This document shows, piece by piece, positions 1 through 8,735 of a stretch of 64,000 nt of DNA. The DNA is taken from NCBI RefSeq assembly GCF_008033385.1, contig NZ_VOGY01000001.1:558001-622000 (forward strand). The letters run 5' to 3'. The position numbers were made by a program, and so were the translations under genes. The notes under the pieces are model-generated. The model was given only the letters and a program-made list of their open reading frames with translations. It had not been told where the DNA came from and ran no database searches. The stretch is from Algibacter pacificus (lineage in GTDB: Bacteria > Bacteroidota > Bacteroidia > Flavobacteriales > Flavobacteriaceae). Numbering within the stretch: the first letter of the stretch is position 1; the number at the start of each line of letters is the position of its first letter.

Positions 1-1
1 T

Positions 2-649
2 GAGTTTTCTGTAAAAGGAAAATACCCCTATGTATGGAATCCTGAAACGGGCGAAAGAGAACCATTTTATTATGCTTCAAAAACAAATGAGTTAACGATC
101 AACTTAGCACCGCTTCAGTCTTTGCTTCTTGTTTTCGAAGATGAGAAACCAGATGACCTGCATAAGCCCATAGTCACAACGATAGCCTACGCCGACACTT
201 TAAATGGCGTATGGAAAATGGAGGGCAAACATATCAACGGTAAAACACTTAACTGGGAAATGGAAAAGCTAATTGACTTTAGTCAGTCAACAGATCAATC
301 GCAAAAATCATTTGCCGGCGTCATTACGTATACAACAACAATGACCAATGCTGACAACTTCACGCATATCGATTTGGGTGATGTTAACGAGGGAATTACA
401 GAATTGTACATTAATGGAAATAAAATAGGGAAAAGATGGTATGGAAAAGCGATTTACCCCATTGCCGATTTTCTCAAAAATGGAGAAAACGAAATAGAGG
501 TGCGCTATACTACAGTATTGGCTAACTATTGTAAATCCCTCAATATTCCGCAAACAAATGTGTGGACCAAACATTACAAAGACTATGCGCCAACTGGTTT
601 GCAAGGTCCGGTGCAATTATTAAGGTATGCCAACTCAAATGGGGAATAA
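2..649 (+). CDS. GH106-like glycosidase, C-terminal part (5' end outside window)
   Basis: The frame is open from base 2 to the stop at 647-649, so this is the last ~215 residues of a gene that starts before the window. The segment has the tail architecture seen in GH106 (alpha-L-rhamnosidase) and related jelly-roll glycosidases: a linker ending in a strand with PLQSLLLVFED, then a galactose-binding-like beta domain with the LDLGDV-type strand (here HIDLGDV), an INGNKIGKRWYG turn, a GENEIEVRYT strand and a closing PTGLQGPVQLLRY. The complete GH106 protein at 5508-8387 ends with the same pattern (YLDLGDV, MGENEVEIEVTNSW, PSGLMGPVQL). The catalytic part is not visible, so activity is inferred. 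It is followed after 6 bp by a sulfatase gene and is probably co-transcribed with it. Confidence 0.75.
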   Translation, partial: EFSVKGKYPYVWNPETGEREPFYYASKTNELTINLAPLQSLLLVFEDEKPDDLHKPIVTTIAYADTLNGVWKMEGKHINGKTLNWEMEKLIDFSQSTDQSQKSFAGVITYTTTMTNADNFTHIDLGDVNEGITELYINGNKIGKRWYGKAIYPIADFLKNGENEIEVRYTTVLANYCKSLNIPQTNVWTKHYKDYAPTGLQGPVQLLRYANSNGE

Positions 650-655
650 ACTAAT

Positions 656-2101
656 ATGAAAATCATAGAAATGAGAATTAAAAAAACAATACTTTTTTTA
701 GGTGTAGTATTGTCTTTTTTCATGTTGACTAATTGTCAAGAAGCACAAGTTGCTCAAAAACCGAATGTGCTACTGATCTGTGTAGATGATCTTCGCCCAG
801 AACTGAAAAGTTTTGGAGCAGAATATATTAGCTCGCCAAACATCGATGCATTCGCCGCAAAGGGAGTAGCTTTTCATAATCATTTTGTAAATGCCCCAAG
901 CTGTGGACCATCTCGCTATACTTTGCTCACGGGACAGTATGGCCCAGTAGGAAATAATGCTCTTTTTCTGCGGTCAGAAAAGATTGTAAAAGGTACAGAA
1001 GATATTGATAAAAGCATGCCGGAGTGGTTTAGAGCTAATGGCTATACCACCGTTTCGGTAGGCAAGGTATCGCACCATCCAGGTGGACGAGGTGGCAAAG
1101 TTTGGGCGGATAGCTCAAAAATTGAAATGCCTAATGCGTGGGATAAACACCTTATGCCAGTAGCAGAATGGGAACATCCCAAAGGAGCCATGCACGGACT
1201 CGCCAATGGAGAGATTCGTGAATCAAGAGCTACAATGGATATTTTTCAGACGGTAGAAGGTGATGATCACCTTTATCCGGATGGCGCCATTGCTGATGAA
1301 GCTTTAAAGCAATTGCGCGAACTGGCTAGTAATGAAGATAAACCATTCTTTCTTGCCGTGGGTATCATTAAGCCTCACTTGCCTTTTGGGGCTCCAAAAT
1401 CATACTATGACAGGTATGAGGGCGTTGACTTGCCTGCCATACAGCACCCAGAAAAGCCGAAAGGAAAAACCACATGGCACGGCTCTGGTGAGTTTATGGG
1501 ATACAACCGCTGGGGTAAAAACCCCAATAAGGATGCAGACTTTGCTGATGATGTGCGTCGTCATTATGCGGCTTGTGTGAGTTATGCTGATGCTCAAGTA
1601 GGAAAAGTGTTAGCTGAATTGAAAAGAACAGGAGCGGATAAGAACACGATTGTGGTGCTATGGGGCGACCACGGTTGGCACTTGGGAGAACATGCCATTT
1701 GGGGAAAACATAGTTTATTCGAAGAATCTTTGCATTCTCCTCTAATCATTCACTACCCTGGTATGAAAAAAACTGGTGCTAAGGCGGATGCGGTAGTAGA
1801 GACAGTGGATATTTTTCCAACCTTATGTGATTTAGCAGGAATTGAAATTCCGGTATATGCCTATGGTGAATCTATGAAAAAAATATTAGTAGACCCGAAT
1901 ACTGAAGGTCATACGGCCATAGCATATACAAGAAAAGCTTCCACAATCAGAACATCAACGCATAGGATGACACTTCATAAGGACGGATTTGTGGAATTAT
2001 ATGATCATACTTCTGCAGAAAAGGAAACTAAGAATATAGCTAAAGAATATCCGGAATTAGTAGAGGAGTTGAAGCAAATACTAAATACCAAATTGAATTA
2101 A
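656..2101 (+). CDS. S1-family sulfatase lipoprotein, iduronate-2-sulfatase-like
   Basis: This is a formylglycine-dependent sulfatase of about 480 residues. It shows the N-terminal metal motif [13 protein letters not shown], the modification site [12 protein letters not shown] (cysteine about residue 83) and a late histidine motif [17 protein letters not shown]. The VDDLRPEL and [16 protein letters not shown] signatures are typical of the iduronate-2-sulfatase-like branch (S1_7 in SulfAtlas terms, assigned from memory). A lipobox FMLTNC near residue 27 predicts a membrane-anchored periplasmic protein. An alternative start at 671 gives a shorter n-region and is equally plausible. Iduronic acid occurs in ulvan, so a role in removing sulfate from uronate- or rhamnose-containing oligosaccharides is likely but inferred. 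It lies 6 bp after the GH106-like gene and 26 bp before the GH2 start at 2128. Confidence 0.9.
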   Translation: MKIIEMRIKKTILFLGVVLSFFMLTNCQEAQVAQKPNVLLICVDDLRPELKSFGAEYISSPNIDAFAAKGVAFHNHFVNAPSCGPSRYTLLTGQYGPVGNNALFLRSEKIVKGTEDIDKSMPEWFRANGYTTVSVGKVSHHPGGRGGKVWADSSKIEMPNAWDKHLMPVAEWEHPKGAMHGLANGEIRESRATMDIFQTVEGDDHLYPDGAIADEALKQLRELASNEDKPFFLAVGIIKPHLPFGAPKSYYDRYEGVDLPAIQHPEKPKGKTTWHGSGEFMGYNRWGKNPNKDADFADDVRRHYAACVSYADAQVGKVLAELKRTGADKNTIVVLWGDHGWHLGEHAIWGKHSLFEESLHSPLIIHYPGMKKTGAKADAVVETVDIFPTLCDLAGIEIPVYAYGESMKKILVDPNTEGHTAIAYTRKASTIRTSTHRMTLHKDGFVELYDHTSAEKETKNIAKEYPELVEELKQILNTKLN

Positions 2102-2127
2102 TTTAGGAATTGAAATATAAGCATAAT

Positions 2128-4824
2128 ATGAAGACTAAAGTTTTAAGCATCGCACTATTATTAATGTGCGTAATACAATTACAAGCAGCCAAACCACTCC
2201 GTTACACCATTAACGAGTCGTGGCAATTTATTAAAGACAATGATATTGCTAACGTCGATGATTTCTTATCGCAACTAGAGCGTGCCGAACGGGTGGATAT
2301 TCCCCACACCTGGAACGACAAAGATGTGATTGACGAAGGCAAAGGTTTTTACCGCGGGGCTGGATGGTACACTAAAGAGGTGCGTATTCCTACAAGTTAT
2401 CAAAACAAACAAGTGTTTTTGTTTTTCGAGGGAGTATCTACTGCTGCCGAAGTTTACATTAATAAAAAATTGGTGCGTACCCACGTTGGTGGTTTCACCC
2501 GTTTTGTGGTGCCAGTGACTCCGCATATTACGTTTGATGCAAACGCCGAATTTACCACTTTTAATGTGGTGGTAAAGGGTGACAACTCCTATCACGACGA
2601 TTGGCCATCGCTACATGCCGACTTTACCTTCTTTGGGGGTATGTACCGCGATGTTAATTTGGTGGTAACCGAAAAAGTACACTTTAATGTGGAAGATTAT
2701 GCCGCTAATGGTGTGTTTGTTACTACGCCAAATGTTTCTGCCGAAAGTGGCGAAGTAAACCTAAAGCTGCGCATCAAAAATGACGAGGCGGACACTAAAA
2801 AAGTAAAAGTGTTGGCCAAGGTTTATGGTCCCAACCAAGAATTAGTGACTGAAAAAAGCAAGACACTTAAGCTGACTGCAGGAATATCTAATGAATATGA
2901 TTTGGAGCTTGACGCCGTAGAAAATCCACAACTGTGGAGTCCCGATTCACCGAATCTTTACCGTGTGGTGTGCGAAATAGTTGATGCTAAAACGGGTGAC
3001 AAATTGGATGAATCGGTTAATTCTCTAGGCTTTCGTTGGTTTCGTTTCGATGTAGAGGAAGGCTTTTTCTTAAACGGCAAACCCCTAAAATTGATTGGGA
3101 CGAACCGTCATCAAGATTTTGATAAAATAGGTAATGCCTTGCCCGATCATATACACGTGGAAGATGTGATACGTATGAAAGCGATGGGAAGTAATTTCTT
3201 ACGCATAGCGCATTACCCTCAAGATCCTGCTATTCTAGAAATGTGCGATCGTTTGGGTATTATAACATCTGTAGAAACTCCCATTGTTGATACGGTAACA
3301 GAATCTGAGGCTTTCGCCAAAAACTGTATGAGTGCACAGAAGGAAATGATTCGCCAAAATTATAACCACCCTAGTCTTATTATCTGGGCTTATATGAATG
3401 AGGTGCTTCTACGTCCTTATTATAAGAAGAATAAAGAAAAGTACGAGAAATACACTAAATACATCGCTGAGTTAGCACAGGATTTGGAAGACCTCACCCG
3501 TGCCGAAGACCCTTACCGCTATACCATGATACCTAATCATGCAGGTTTGGAGCGTTATGTGGAGGCTGGACTGTGCGACATCCCTATGATTATTGGGTGG
3601 AATATCTACGATGGATGGTACGGCGGTGGATACGAAAACCTTCAGCCTAAGTTGGAAAAGTACCATCGCGAGGTGCACAAGCCAATGATCATAACAGAAT
3701 ATGGTGCTGGTGCTGATCCGCGTTTGCACACGCTTAGACCTACTCGTTTTGATTTTTCGCAGGAATATGCGGTGGAGTATCACAACCATTACCTGAATTT
3801 CTTCAAAAAAACGCCTTGGATAGCTGGCGCTAATGTGTGGAACTATGCCGACTTCAGTTCGGAGGGACGTTCGGATGCCGTGCAGAGTATTAATAACAAA
3901 GGACTGATTGGTATCGACCGCACACCTAAAAATGTATTTTATTACTATCAGGCGGCTTTGCTTGATGAGCCTTTTGTGGCTATTGCGGCCAAAACCTGGA
4001 AGCAACGTTCAAATTTGGAAGACCCTACTGCTAAAGGTATTTCTACGATGACAGTGGATGTGTTCTCTAATCAGAAGGAGATTGAGTTGTTCTTAAACGG
4101 AAAAAGCTTGGGAACAAAAAAGATGGATAAGATCTGGATGCAGTGGGAGGTACCTTTTATGGACGGTATCAACAGGCTAAGAGCAGTCAATAAAGCAACA
4201 GACTATTGTGAAGATTTCACGGCAGTGCGTGTGAATGTATTGCCTTTAGACTTAAAAGACAATTTCCCAGCAGCAGGTATATCTATCAACGTGGGCGATC
4301 AGCGCTTTTTCTACGACGATCAGTTTGATCACGCTTGGATGTTTAACAAGGAATACGCCGAAGGTTCTTGGGGTAGTATTGGGGGCAAGCCTTATGTGCG
4401 TCCTGCTAGACGAATGCAACAGCCTTATGGGGCTAAAAATCCGATCAACGGTACGTTTAAAGATCCTATTTATCAAACACAATTAGTAGGTATTGAGCAG
4501 TTTAAGTTAGAAGTACCAGCTGGCGTTTATGAAGTGAAGTTGCATTTTGCTGAACTAGAAGGCTCTAAAGCAACACATCTCCCTTATGACTTAGCCGATG
4601 AAGATGAAACCATAAAAGGGGTAACTAACCGTACGTTCTCAGTATTAATTAACGAACAAACTGTTATTGACAAACTTGATTTGATAGGGCAATACGGCGA
4701 GTACCAGGCCGTGAAGGTTAAATCGGAAGTAACCGTTGGTAAAGATGGGCTTATTACCGTTGATTTCAAAAAAATGGTAGGCGAACCTGTTTTAAATGCG
4801 ATTGAAATATATAAGAAATTATAA
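2128..4824 (+). CDS. GH2 beta-glycosidase with C-terminal malectin-like domain
   Basis: Exported glycoside hydrolase family 2 enzyme, 898 residues from the ATG at 2128. An upstream TTG at 2110 is in frame but would spoil the signal peptide MKTKVLSIALLLMCVIQLQA. Order of domains: sugar-binding jelly roll (about 25-190, VDIPHTWNDKD, GVSTAAEVYINKK), immunoglobulin-like domain (about 190-310), TIM barrel (about 310-620), then a malectin/DUF4982-type region from about 640. The acid/base is E425 in IIWAYMNEVLL and the nucleophile E524 in MIITEYGAG. The C-terminal piece beginning INVGDQRFFYDDQ resembles malectin, a carbohydrate-binding fold. Substrate is not determinable from sequence; beta-galactosidase, beta-glucuronidase and other GH2 activities are all possible. 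Base composition is richer in G+C than in genes after 8.7 kb. Confidence 0.92.
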   Translation: MKTKVLSIALLLMCVIQLQAAKPLRYTINESWQFIKDNDIANVDDFLSQLERAERVDIPHTWNDKDVIDEGKGFYRGAGWYTKEVRIPTSYQNKQVFLFFEGVSTAAEVYINKKLVRTHVGGFTRFVVPVTPHITFDANAEFTTFNVVVKGDNSYHDDWPSLHADFTFFGGMYRDVNLVVTEKVHFNVEDYAANGVFVTTPNVSAESGEVNLKLRIKNDEADTKKVKVLAKVYGPNQELVTEKSKTLKLTAGISNEYDLELDAVENPQLWSPDSPNLYRVVCEIVDAKTGDKLDESVNSLGFRWFRFDVEEGFFLNGKPLKLIGTNRHQDFDKIGNALPDHIHVEDVIRMKAMGSNFLRIAHYPQDPAILEMCDRLGIITSVETPIVDTVTESEAFAKNCMSAQKEMIRQNYNHPSLIIWAYMNEVLLRPYYKKNKEKYEKYTKYIAELAQDLEDLTRAEDPYRYTMIPNHAGLERYVEAGLCDIPMIIGWNIYDGWYGGGYENLQPKLEKYHREVHKPMIITEYGAGADPRLHTLRPTRFDFSQEYAVEYHNHYLNFFKKTPWIAGANVWNYADFSSEGRSDAVQSINNKGLIGIDRTPKNVFYYYQAALLDEPFVAIAAKTWKQRSNLEDPTAKGISTMTVDVFSNQKEIELFLNGKSLGTKKMDKIWMQWEVPFMDGINRLRAVNKATDYCEDFTAVRVNVLPLDLKDNFPAAGISINVGDQRFFYDDQFDHAWMFNKEYAEGSWGSIGGKPYVRPARRMQQPYGAKNPINGTFKDPIYQTQLVGIEQFKLEVPAGVYEVKLHFAELEGSKATHLPYDLADEDETIKGVTNRTFSVLINEQTVIDKLDLIGQYGEYQAVKVKSEVTVGKDGLITVDFKKMVGEPVLNAIEIYKKL

Positions 4825-4837
4825 ATTGAAACAACAG

Positions 4838-5434
4838 ATGAAACAAATTGTAACAGCTTTGTTACTCCTGTTTTGTGCCAACACCCTATTGGCCAAAGTA
4901 GAACTATTCGATTTAAAATGCAAATACCTTAGCAACCCTGAAAGGATAGATATGCAACATTCTCACTTTTTTTGGAAGATGAAAAGTGATGAAAAGGGAC
5001 AAGGTCAAACGGCCTATCAGCTTTTGGTGGCTACTTCACAAGAGAATTTGGATAAAAACATTGGAGATGTCTTTGATTCTAAGAAGGTGAAGAGAGCAAG
5101 CAGCATACAGATCATGTATCAAGGACAAGCGCTAGAACCTGCTTCCTCTTATTTCTGGAAAGTAAGGGGCTGGGATGTACGTAAAGCAATCTCAGAATGG
5201 AGGAAGCCTGTCTATTTCTCTACAGACTTATTCTCAAAAGAAGATTGGAAAAGCGCACAGTGGATCGCTTGGTGCAACCAGGAGGAATGGGCAACAGAGT
5301 GGTAGCGTAAAAAAGACATTGAAGCGGAATGTATAGAGTTTCATTTGGCCAGCTACTTCGGGGCACGCATGAATATGTGGGAGCGCATGAACTTTCATTA
5401 TGAGAAACTCACTGACGCTGGCAGGCTTGCTTGA
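4838..5434 (+). pseudogene. GH78 alpha-L-rhamnosidase, N-terminal remnant with internal stop
   Basis: Frame opens at ATG 4838, 13 bp after the GH2 gene, with a signal peptide (MKQIVTALLLLFCANTLLAK). It then follows the N-terminal domain of GH78 enzymes: KCKYLSNPERID, FFWKM, QTAYQLLVATSQENLD, SSYFWKVRGWD and WKSAQWIAW. The two intact GH78 proteins in this window carry the same pattern (SQSAYQLLVASS, YYWKVKIWD). The frame stops at TAG 5303-5305, but beyond it the same frame continues RKKDIEAECIEFHLASYFG and ARMNMWERMNFHY up to TGA 5432-5434, which still looks like protein. The stop may be a TGG-to-TAG change. The remaining ~700 residues of a GH78 are missing, including the DCPHRE catalytic segment. 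It cannot be an active rhamnosidase. Confidence 0.85.
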
Positions 5435-5507
5435 CCCATTTAAAATTGTATTGGCTAAGTAAATTTAGATTTAATAATATTTAAAACAAATTTTAACATT
5501 ACATAAT

Positions 5508-8387
5508 ATGAAGAAGATTAATTTGGTTTTTATGCTCATTGTATCCATGCATTTTTTAACGGGAGCACAAAATATTGAACAAGACTTCAAAAATCCCCCA
5601 GATTCTGCAAAACCTTGGGTTTACTGGTTCTGGATGAGTGGACATGTTACCAAGGAGGGGATTAAACAGGATCTTGAAATGATGTCGAAGGTAGGAATAG
5701 GCGGGGTACTTATTATGGAAGTGAGGCACCACATTCTACCCGATGGTCCGGTAAAATTTAGTTCTGACGAGTGGTTTGCTTTAAAAAAGTATGTAGCAGA
5801 AGAAGCAGGAAGGCTTGGTATCGAAGTAACTTCACACGTTTGCGAGGGATGGTCAGCTACTGGTGGCCCCTGGGTTACCCCGGAAAAAGCAATAAAAATT
5901 CTAACTTTTACCGAAAAGTTGGTTGAATCGTCCGGAACATCAATGAATATAATGCTGGAACGTCCTTACAAGAAACATGAATATTACAAGGATCTTCAGA
6001 TATTGGCATTTCCGGCTACAAAAGGAGCTTTCAAAATAAAGGATTGGCACGTCAAAGGCCTGCATTACAAATCTGAGCATCTGAGGCTTTACCGACTCCC
6101 AACAGATACGCGTACGGTTGCAGCGGATGACATTGTTCAACCTGAACAAGTCATCGACTTGACTGGCCAAATGAAGGAGGACGGAACTTTAAATGTCCGC
6201 TTGCCAAAAGGCGAATGGATGGTACTTCGAATGGGGTATACCAACAGTCCGGAAACTAACAAACCTGCTACCGCTGCAGGACGCGGACTGGAAATTGATA
6301 AATTTGACCGTAGCGCAGTAGACCTGCATTGGAATGCTTTAATTGAACCGCTTATCAAAGCGTCAAACGAAGGACAAGACAACGTACTGCGCGCATTAGA
6401 AATAGATAGTTACGAAGTGGCTTATCAGAATTGGACCAAAGGTTTTGAGAAAGAGTTTAAAGCCCGCTGTGGTTATGATCTTGAGCCTTGGACACCCTGT
6501 TTGGCGGGCTATGTGGTGAAGTCGCTGGAGTTGTCTGAGCGATTTTTATGGGACTTCCGTAAAGTTTGTGCTGACCTTATGGCCGAAAATTATATTCTCT
6601 ACTTTCGGGAAAAAGCCAATGCAAACAATCTTCAACTAATGTTTGAACCCTATGGGACATCTGTTTTTGATGGATTTGAAATGGCTAAAATCCCGGATAT
6701 ACCCATGGGTGAATTTTGGTATAGACGACCAGAAGCGTGGCACGAGTGGTCAACCAAATTGGCATCATCGGCTGCACATATTACAGGGAAAAAAGTGGTT
6801 GCAGCCGAGAGCTTTACAAGTACCCGAGAAGATGCAGCATTTCATGCCACCCCATATTCTATAAAACCTACTGGAGATCACTACTTTACAGAGGGGCTGA
6901 ATCGTATGATATTCCATGCTTGGGCACACCAACCCTGGAACGAAAATGTTAAACCAGGCATGACTATGGCCCCACACGGGATCCAGTTACACCGAAACAA
7001 CACGTGGGTTCCTAAAAGCAAGGAATACTTCGAATACCTTTCGCGTTGCCAGTTTATGCTGAGGCAGGGAGAATTTTGCGCCGATTTTCTTTATATATTC
7101 CCCGAGGACTATCCAAATACGACTGCTCGCCGGAAAGATATTTACCCAGTGATTCCTCCTGGATACGACTATGACGTGACCAACAGCAAAACCCTGGCGG
7201 ACTTATCTGTCAAAAATGGGCGTATTTATACATCCTCAGGCATGATCTACAAGCATCTGATTGTTCCTTACAACCGGCCACACTCATCCACTGACGATAA
7301 GAAACGCTCTGCTGGGAGCGATATTCCATATCCACGAAATTCAATGCGCTTTACACCTGAAACACTGCATGAAATCAACCGTCTTGTTAAAAGTGGTGCC
7401 AGTGTACTTTCTCCACCTCCGGTTTCATCTCCCAGCCTGGTCGATTACCCGAATTGTGATGAAGTCGTAGAGAAAATGACAAAAGAACTTTGGGAATCAG
7501 GTTTAATTACTGCACCAGAAGCAATTGCAGATGTCTGTAAAAACTTATCACCCGATTTTGAATCTTCAGAAACGAATGGCATCAAATACATTCACCGTAA
7601 AACCGAAAATGCCGATATCTATTTCGTGGCCAATCGACAATTAGCGGAACGAAAAATTACCGCAACTTTCCGAGTTTCAGGTAAAATACCGGAATTATGG
7701 GATGCATCAACCGGAGAAATCACTTCGGCAACAAACTGGAAAATCACTGAGGACGGGCGCACCAAAATCGTTCTGAACATGGCGCCGGCCGGTTCTGTTT
7801 TTGTTGTATTCCAAAAACTTACTGATAAAAAGAAATACAACAATCCAAAACCTGAACTTAGGGAGTTCGCAACTCTTGAAGGTCCCTGGGAAATAACTTT
7901 CGATCCAGCATACGGTCCTAAAAAACCTGTAACTTTTAGATATTTGGACGAGTGGAATAATAATGACAATTCCTTGATCAAATATTTTTCAGGTAGTGCC
8001 ACCTATAAAAAGAAGTTTGTGGTGAATGAAATGAATAAACCTGTTTACCTTGATCTTGGAGATGTCCATTTTATGGCTCGGGTTAAACTAAATGGCAGTG
8101 ATTTAGGACTGCTCTGGAAACCACCCTATCGGATTGAAATAACTAAAGCCCTAAAAATGGGTGAAAATGAAGTTGAGATAGAAGTCACCAATTCGTGGAT
8201 TAACCGTCTGATTGGTGATGAAAAGCTTGAACGACTGGATTTAAAGAAAGTTCCAACATGGTTGAATGAAGGAAAACCGATTCCGAATACATCAAAGCGG
8301 AAAACATTTATTACCCATAGACATTACACGGCCAAGGATCCGCTTGTTCCATCAGGATTAATGGGGCCGGTACAATTGAAGCATTAA
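5508..8387 (+). CDS. GH106-like alpha-L-rhamnosidase
   Basis: A 959-residue exported protein with signal peptide MKKINLVFMLIVSMHFLTGAQ. The N-terminal segment NPPDSAKPWVYWFWMSG followed by TKEGIKQDLEMMSKVGIGG is the hallmark of the GH106 family (PF17132), whose characterised members are alpha-L-rhamnosidases. A long TIM-barrel-type core follows (LEIDSYEVAYQNW, FEPYGTSVFDG, AAESFTST, TEGLNRMIFHAWAHQPW). The C-terminal beta domain ends with YLDLGDVHFMARV and PSGLMGPVQLKH. I did not assign catalytic residues. It probably removes terminal rhamnose from oligosaccharides in the periplasm. It sits between a broken GH78 and a region of decayed coding sequence, in the G+C-richer part of the window, which suggests a different history from the genes downstream. 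Confidence 0.9.
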   Translation: MKKINLVFMLIVSMHFLTGAQNIEQDFKNPPDSAKPWVYWFWMSGHVTKEGIKQDLEMMSKVGIGGVLIMEVRHHILPDGPVKFSSDEWFALKKYVAEEAGRLGIEVTSHVCEGWSATGGPWVTPEKAIKILTFTEKLVESSGTSMNIMLERPYKKHEYYKDLQILAFPATKGAFKIKDWHVKGLHYKSEHLRLYRLPTDTRTVAADDIVQPEQVIDLTGQMKEDGTLNVRLPKGEWMVLRMGYTNSPETNKPATAAGRGLEIDKFDRSAVDLHWNALIEPLIKASNEGQDNVLRALEIDSYEVAYQNWTKGFEKEFKARCGYDLEPWTPCLAGYVVKSLELSERFLWDFRKVCADLMAENYILYFREKANANNLQLMFEPYGTSVFDGFEMAKIPDIPMGEFWYRRPEAWHEWSTKLASSAAHITGKKVVAAESFTSTREDAAFHATPYSIKPTGDHYFTEGLNRMIFHAWAHQPWNENVKPGMTMAPHGIQLHRNNTWVPKSKEYFEYLSRCQFMLRQGEFCADFLYIFPEDYPNTTARRKDIYPVIPPGYDYDVTNSKTLADLSVKNGRIYTSSGMIYKHLIVPYNRPHSSTDDKKRSAGSDIPYPRNSMRFTPETLHEINRLVKSGASVLSPPPVSSPSLVDYPNCDEVVEKMTKELWESGLITAPEAIADVCKNLSPDFESSETNGIKYIHRKTENADIYFVANRQLAERKITATFRVSGKIPELWDASTGEITSATNWKITEDGRTKIVLNMAPAGSVFVVFQKLTDKKKYNNPKPELREFATLEGPWEITFDPAYGPKKPVTFRYLDEWNNNDNSLIKYFSGSATYKKKFVVNEMNKPVYLDLGDVHFMARVKLNGSDLGLLWKPPYRIEITKALKMGENEVEIEVTNSWINRLIGDEKLERLDLKKVPTWLNEGKPIPNTSKRKTFITHRHYTAKDPLVPSGLMGPVQLKH

Positions 8388-8735
8388 ATGAATTTGGACT
8401 GAAAAAGCAAAAAAGTATTAAAGAGAAGTTTTCTATATTTTTAATACTGAAAACATCAATTCGCGCAATAGCGCAGGAAAATATCAAGTATACCAACAAC
8501 ATGGTAGAGAAGTAGATCACTACACCATTTATGACGAAATAAAAGCGGAAAGGAAGAGGCTAAATTCCAATACGTATGAGTAAAAATAGGAGTTCTGCAC
8601 AACTGTGAGGCGCAGGTTATACTGCTCAACGAAAACAGGTTGTAAAATCTGGTGAATACGTCTTTAATGTGAGTGTGAAATAAATAAAAATATAATTAAT
8701 AACTATAGCGTCCTAGACGTTTAAAAAAAGATAAC
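8388..8735. other. Intergenic stretch with decayed coding remnants
   Basis: No intact gene is present in these 348 bases. An open stretch of about 50 codons without a start codon (about 8419-8583, + strand) reads like protein, for example YQVYQQHGREVDHYTIYDE, and ends in TAA; I do not recognise it. Close to the end, bases about 8651-8683 encode SGEYVFNVSVK followed by a stop, the kind of ending found on GH78 enzymes (compare SGNYSVEYQK at the end of the gene at 8736-11579). A neighbouring frame just before it reads EAQVILLNENRL. The simplest view is that scraps of one or two deleted genes remain here, possibly the far end of the GH78 whose beginning is at 4838. No convincing -7 box or operator was seen in front of the next gene. 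Confidence 0.5.

Noticed and set aside
2110-2127. TTG start for the GH2 gene (and similar TTG/GTG starts at 11598, 24800, 49216)
   Set aside because: In each case an in-frame ATG shortly downstream gives a proper signal peptide or the expected family N-terminus.
3472-4005. 177-codon open frame on the minus strand opposite the GH2 barrel
   Set aside because: It lies wholly inside a well-supported GH2 gene, has no recognisable motif and follows from codon bias of the sense strand.
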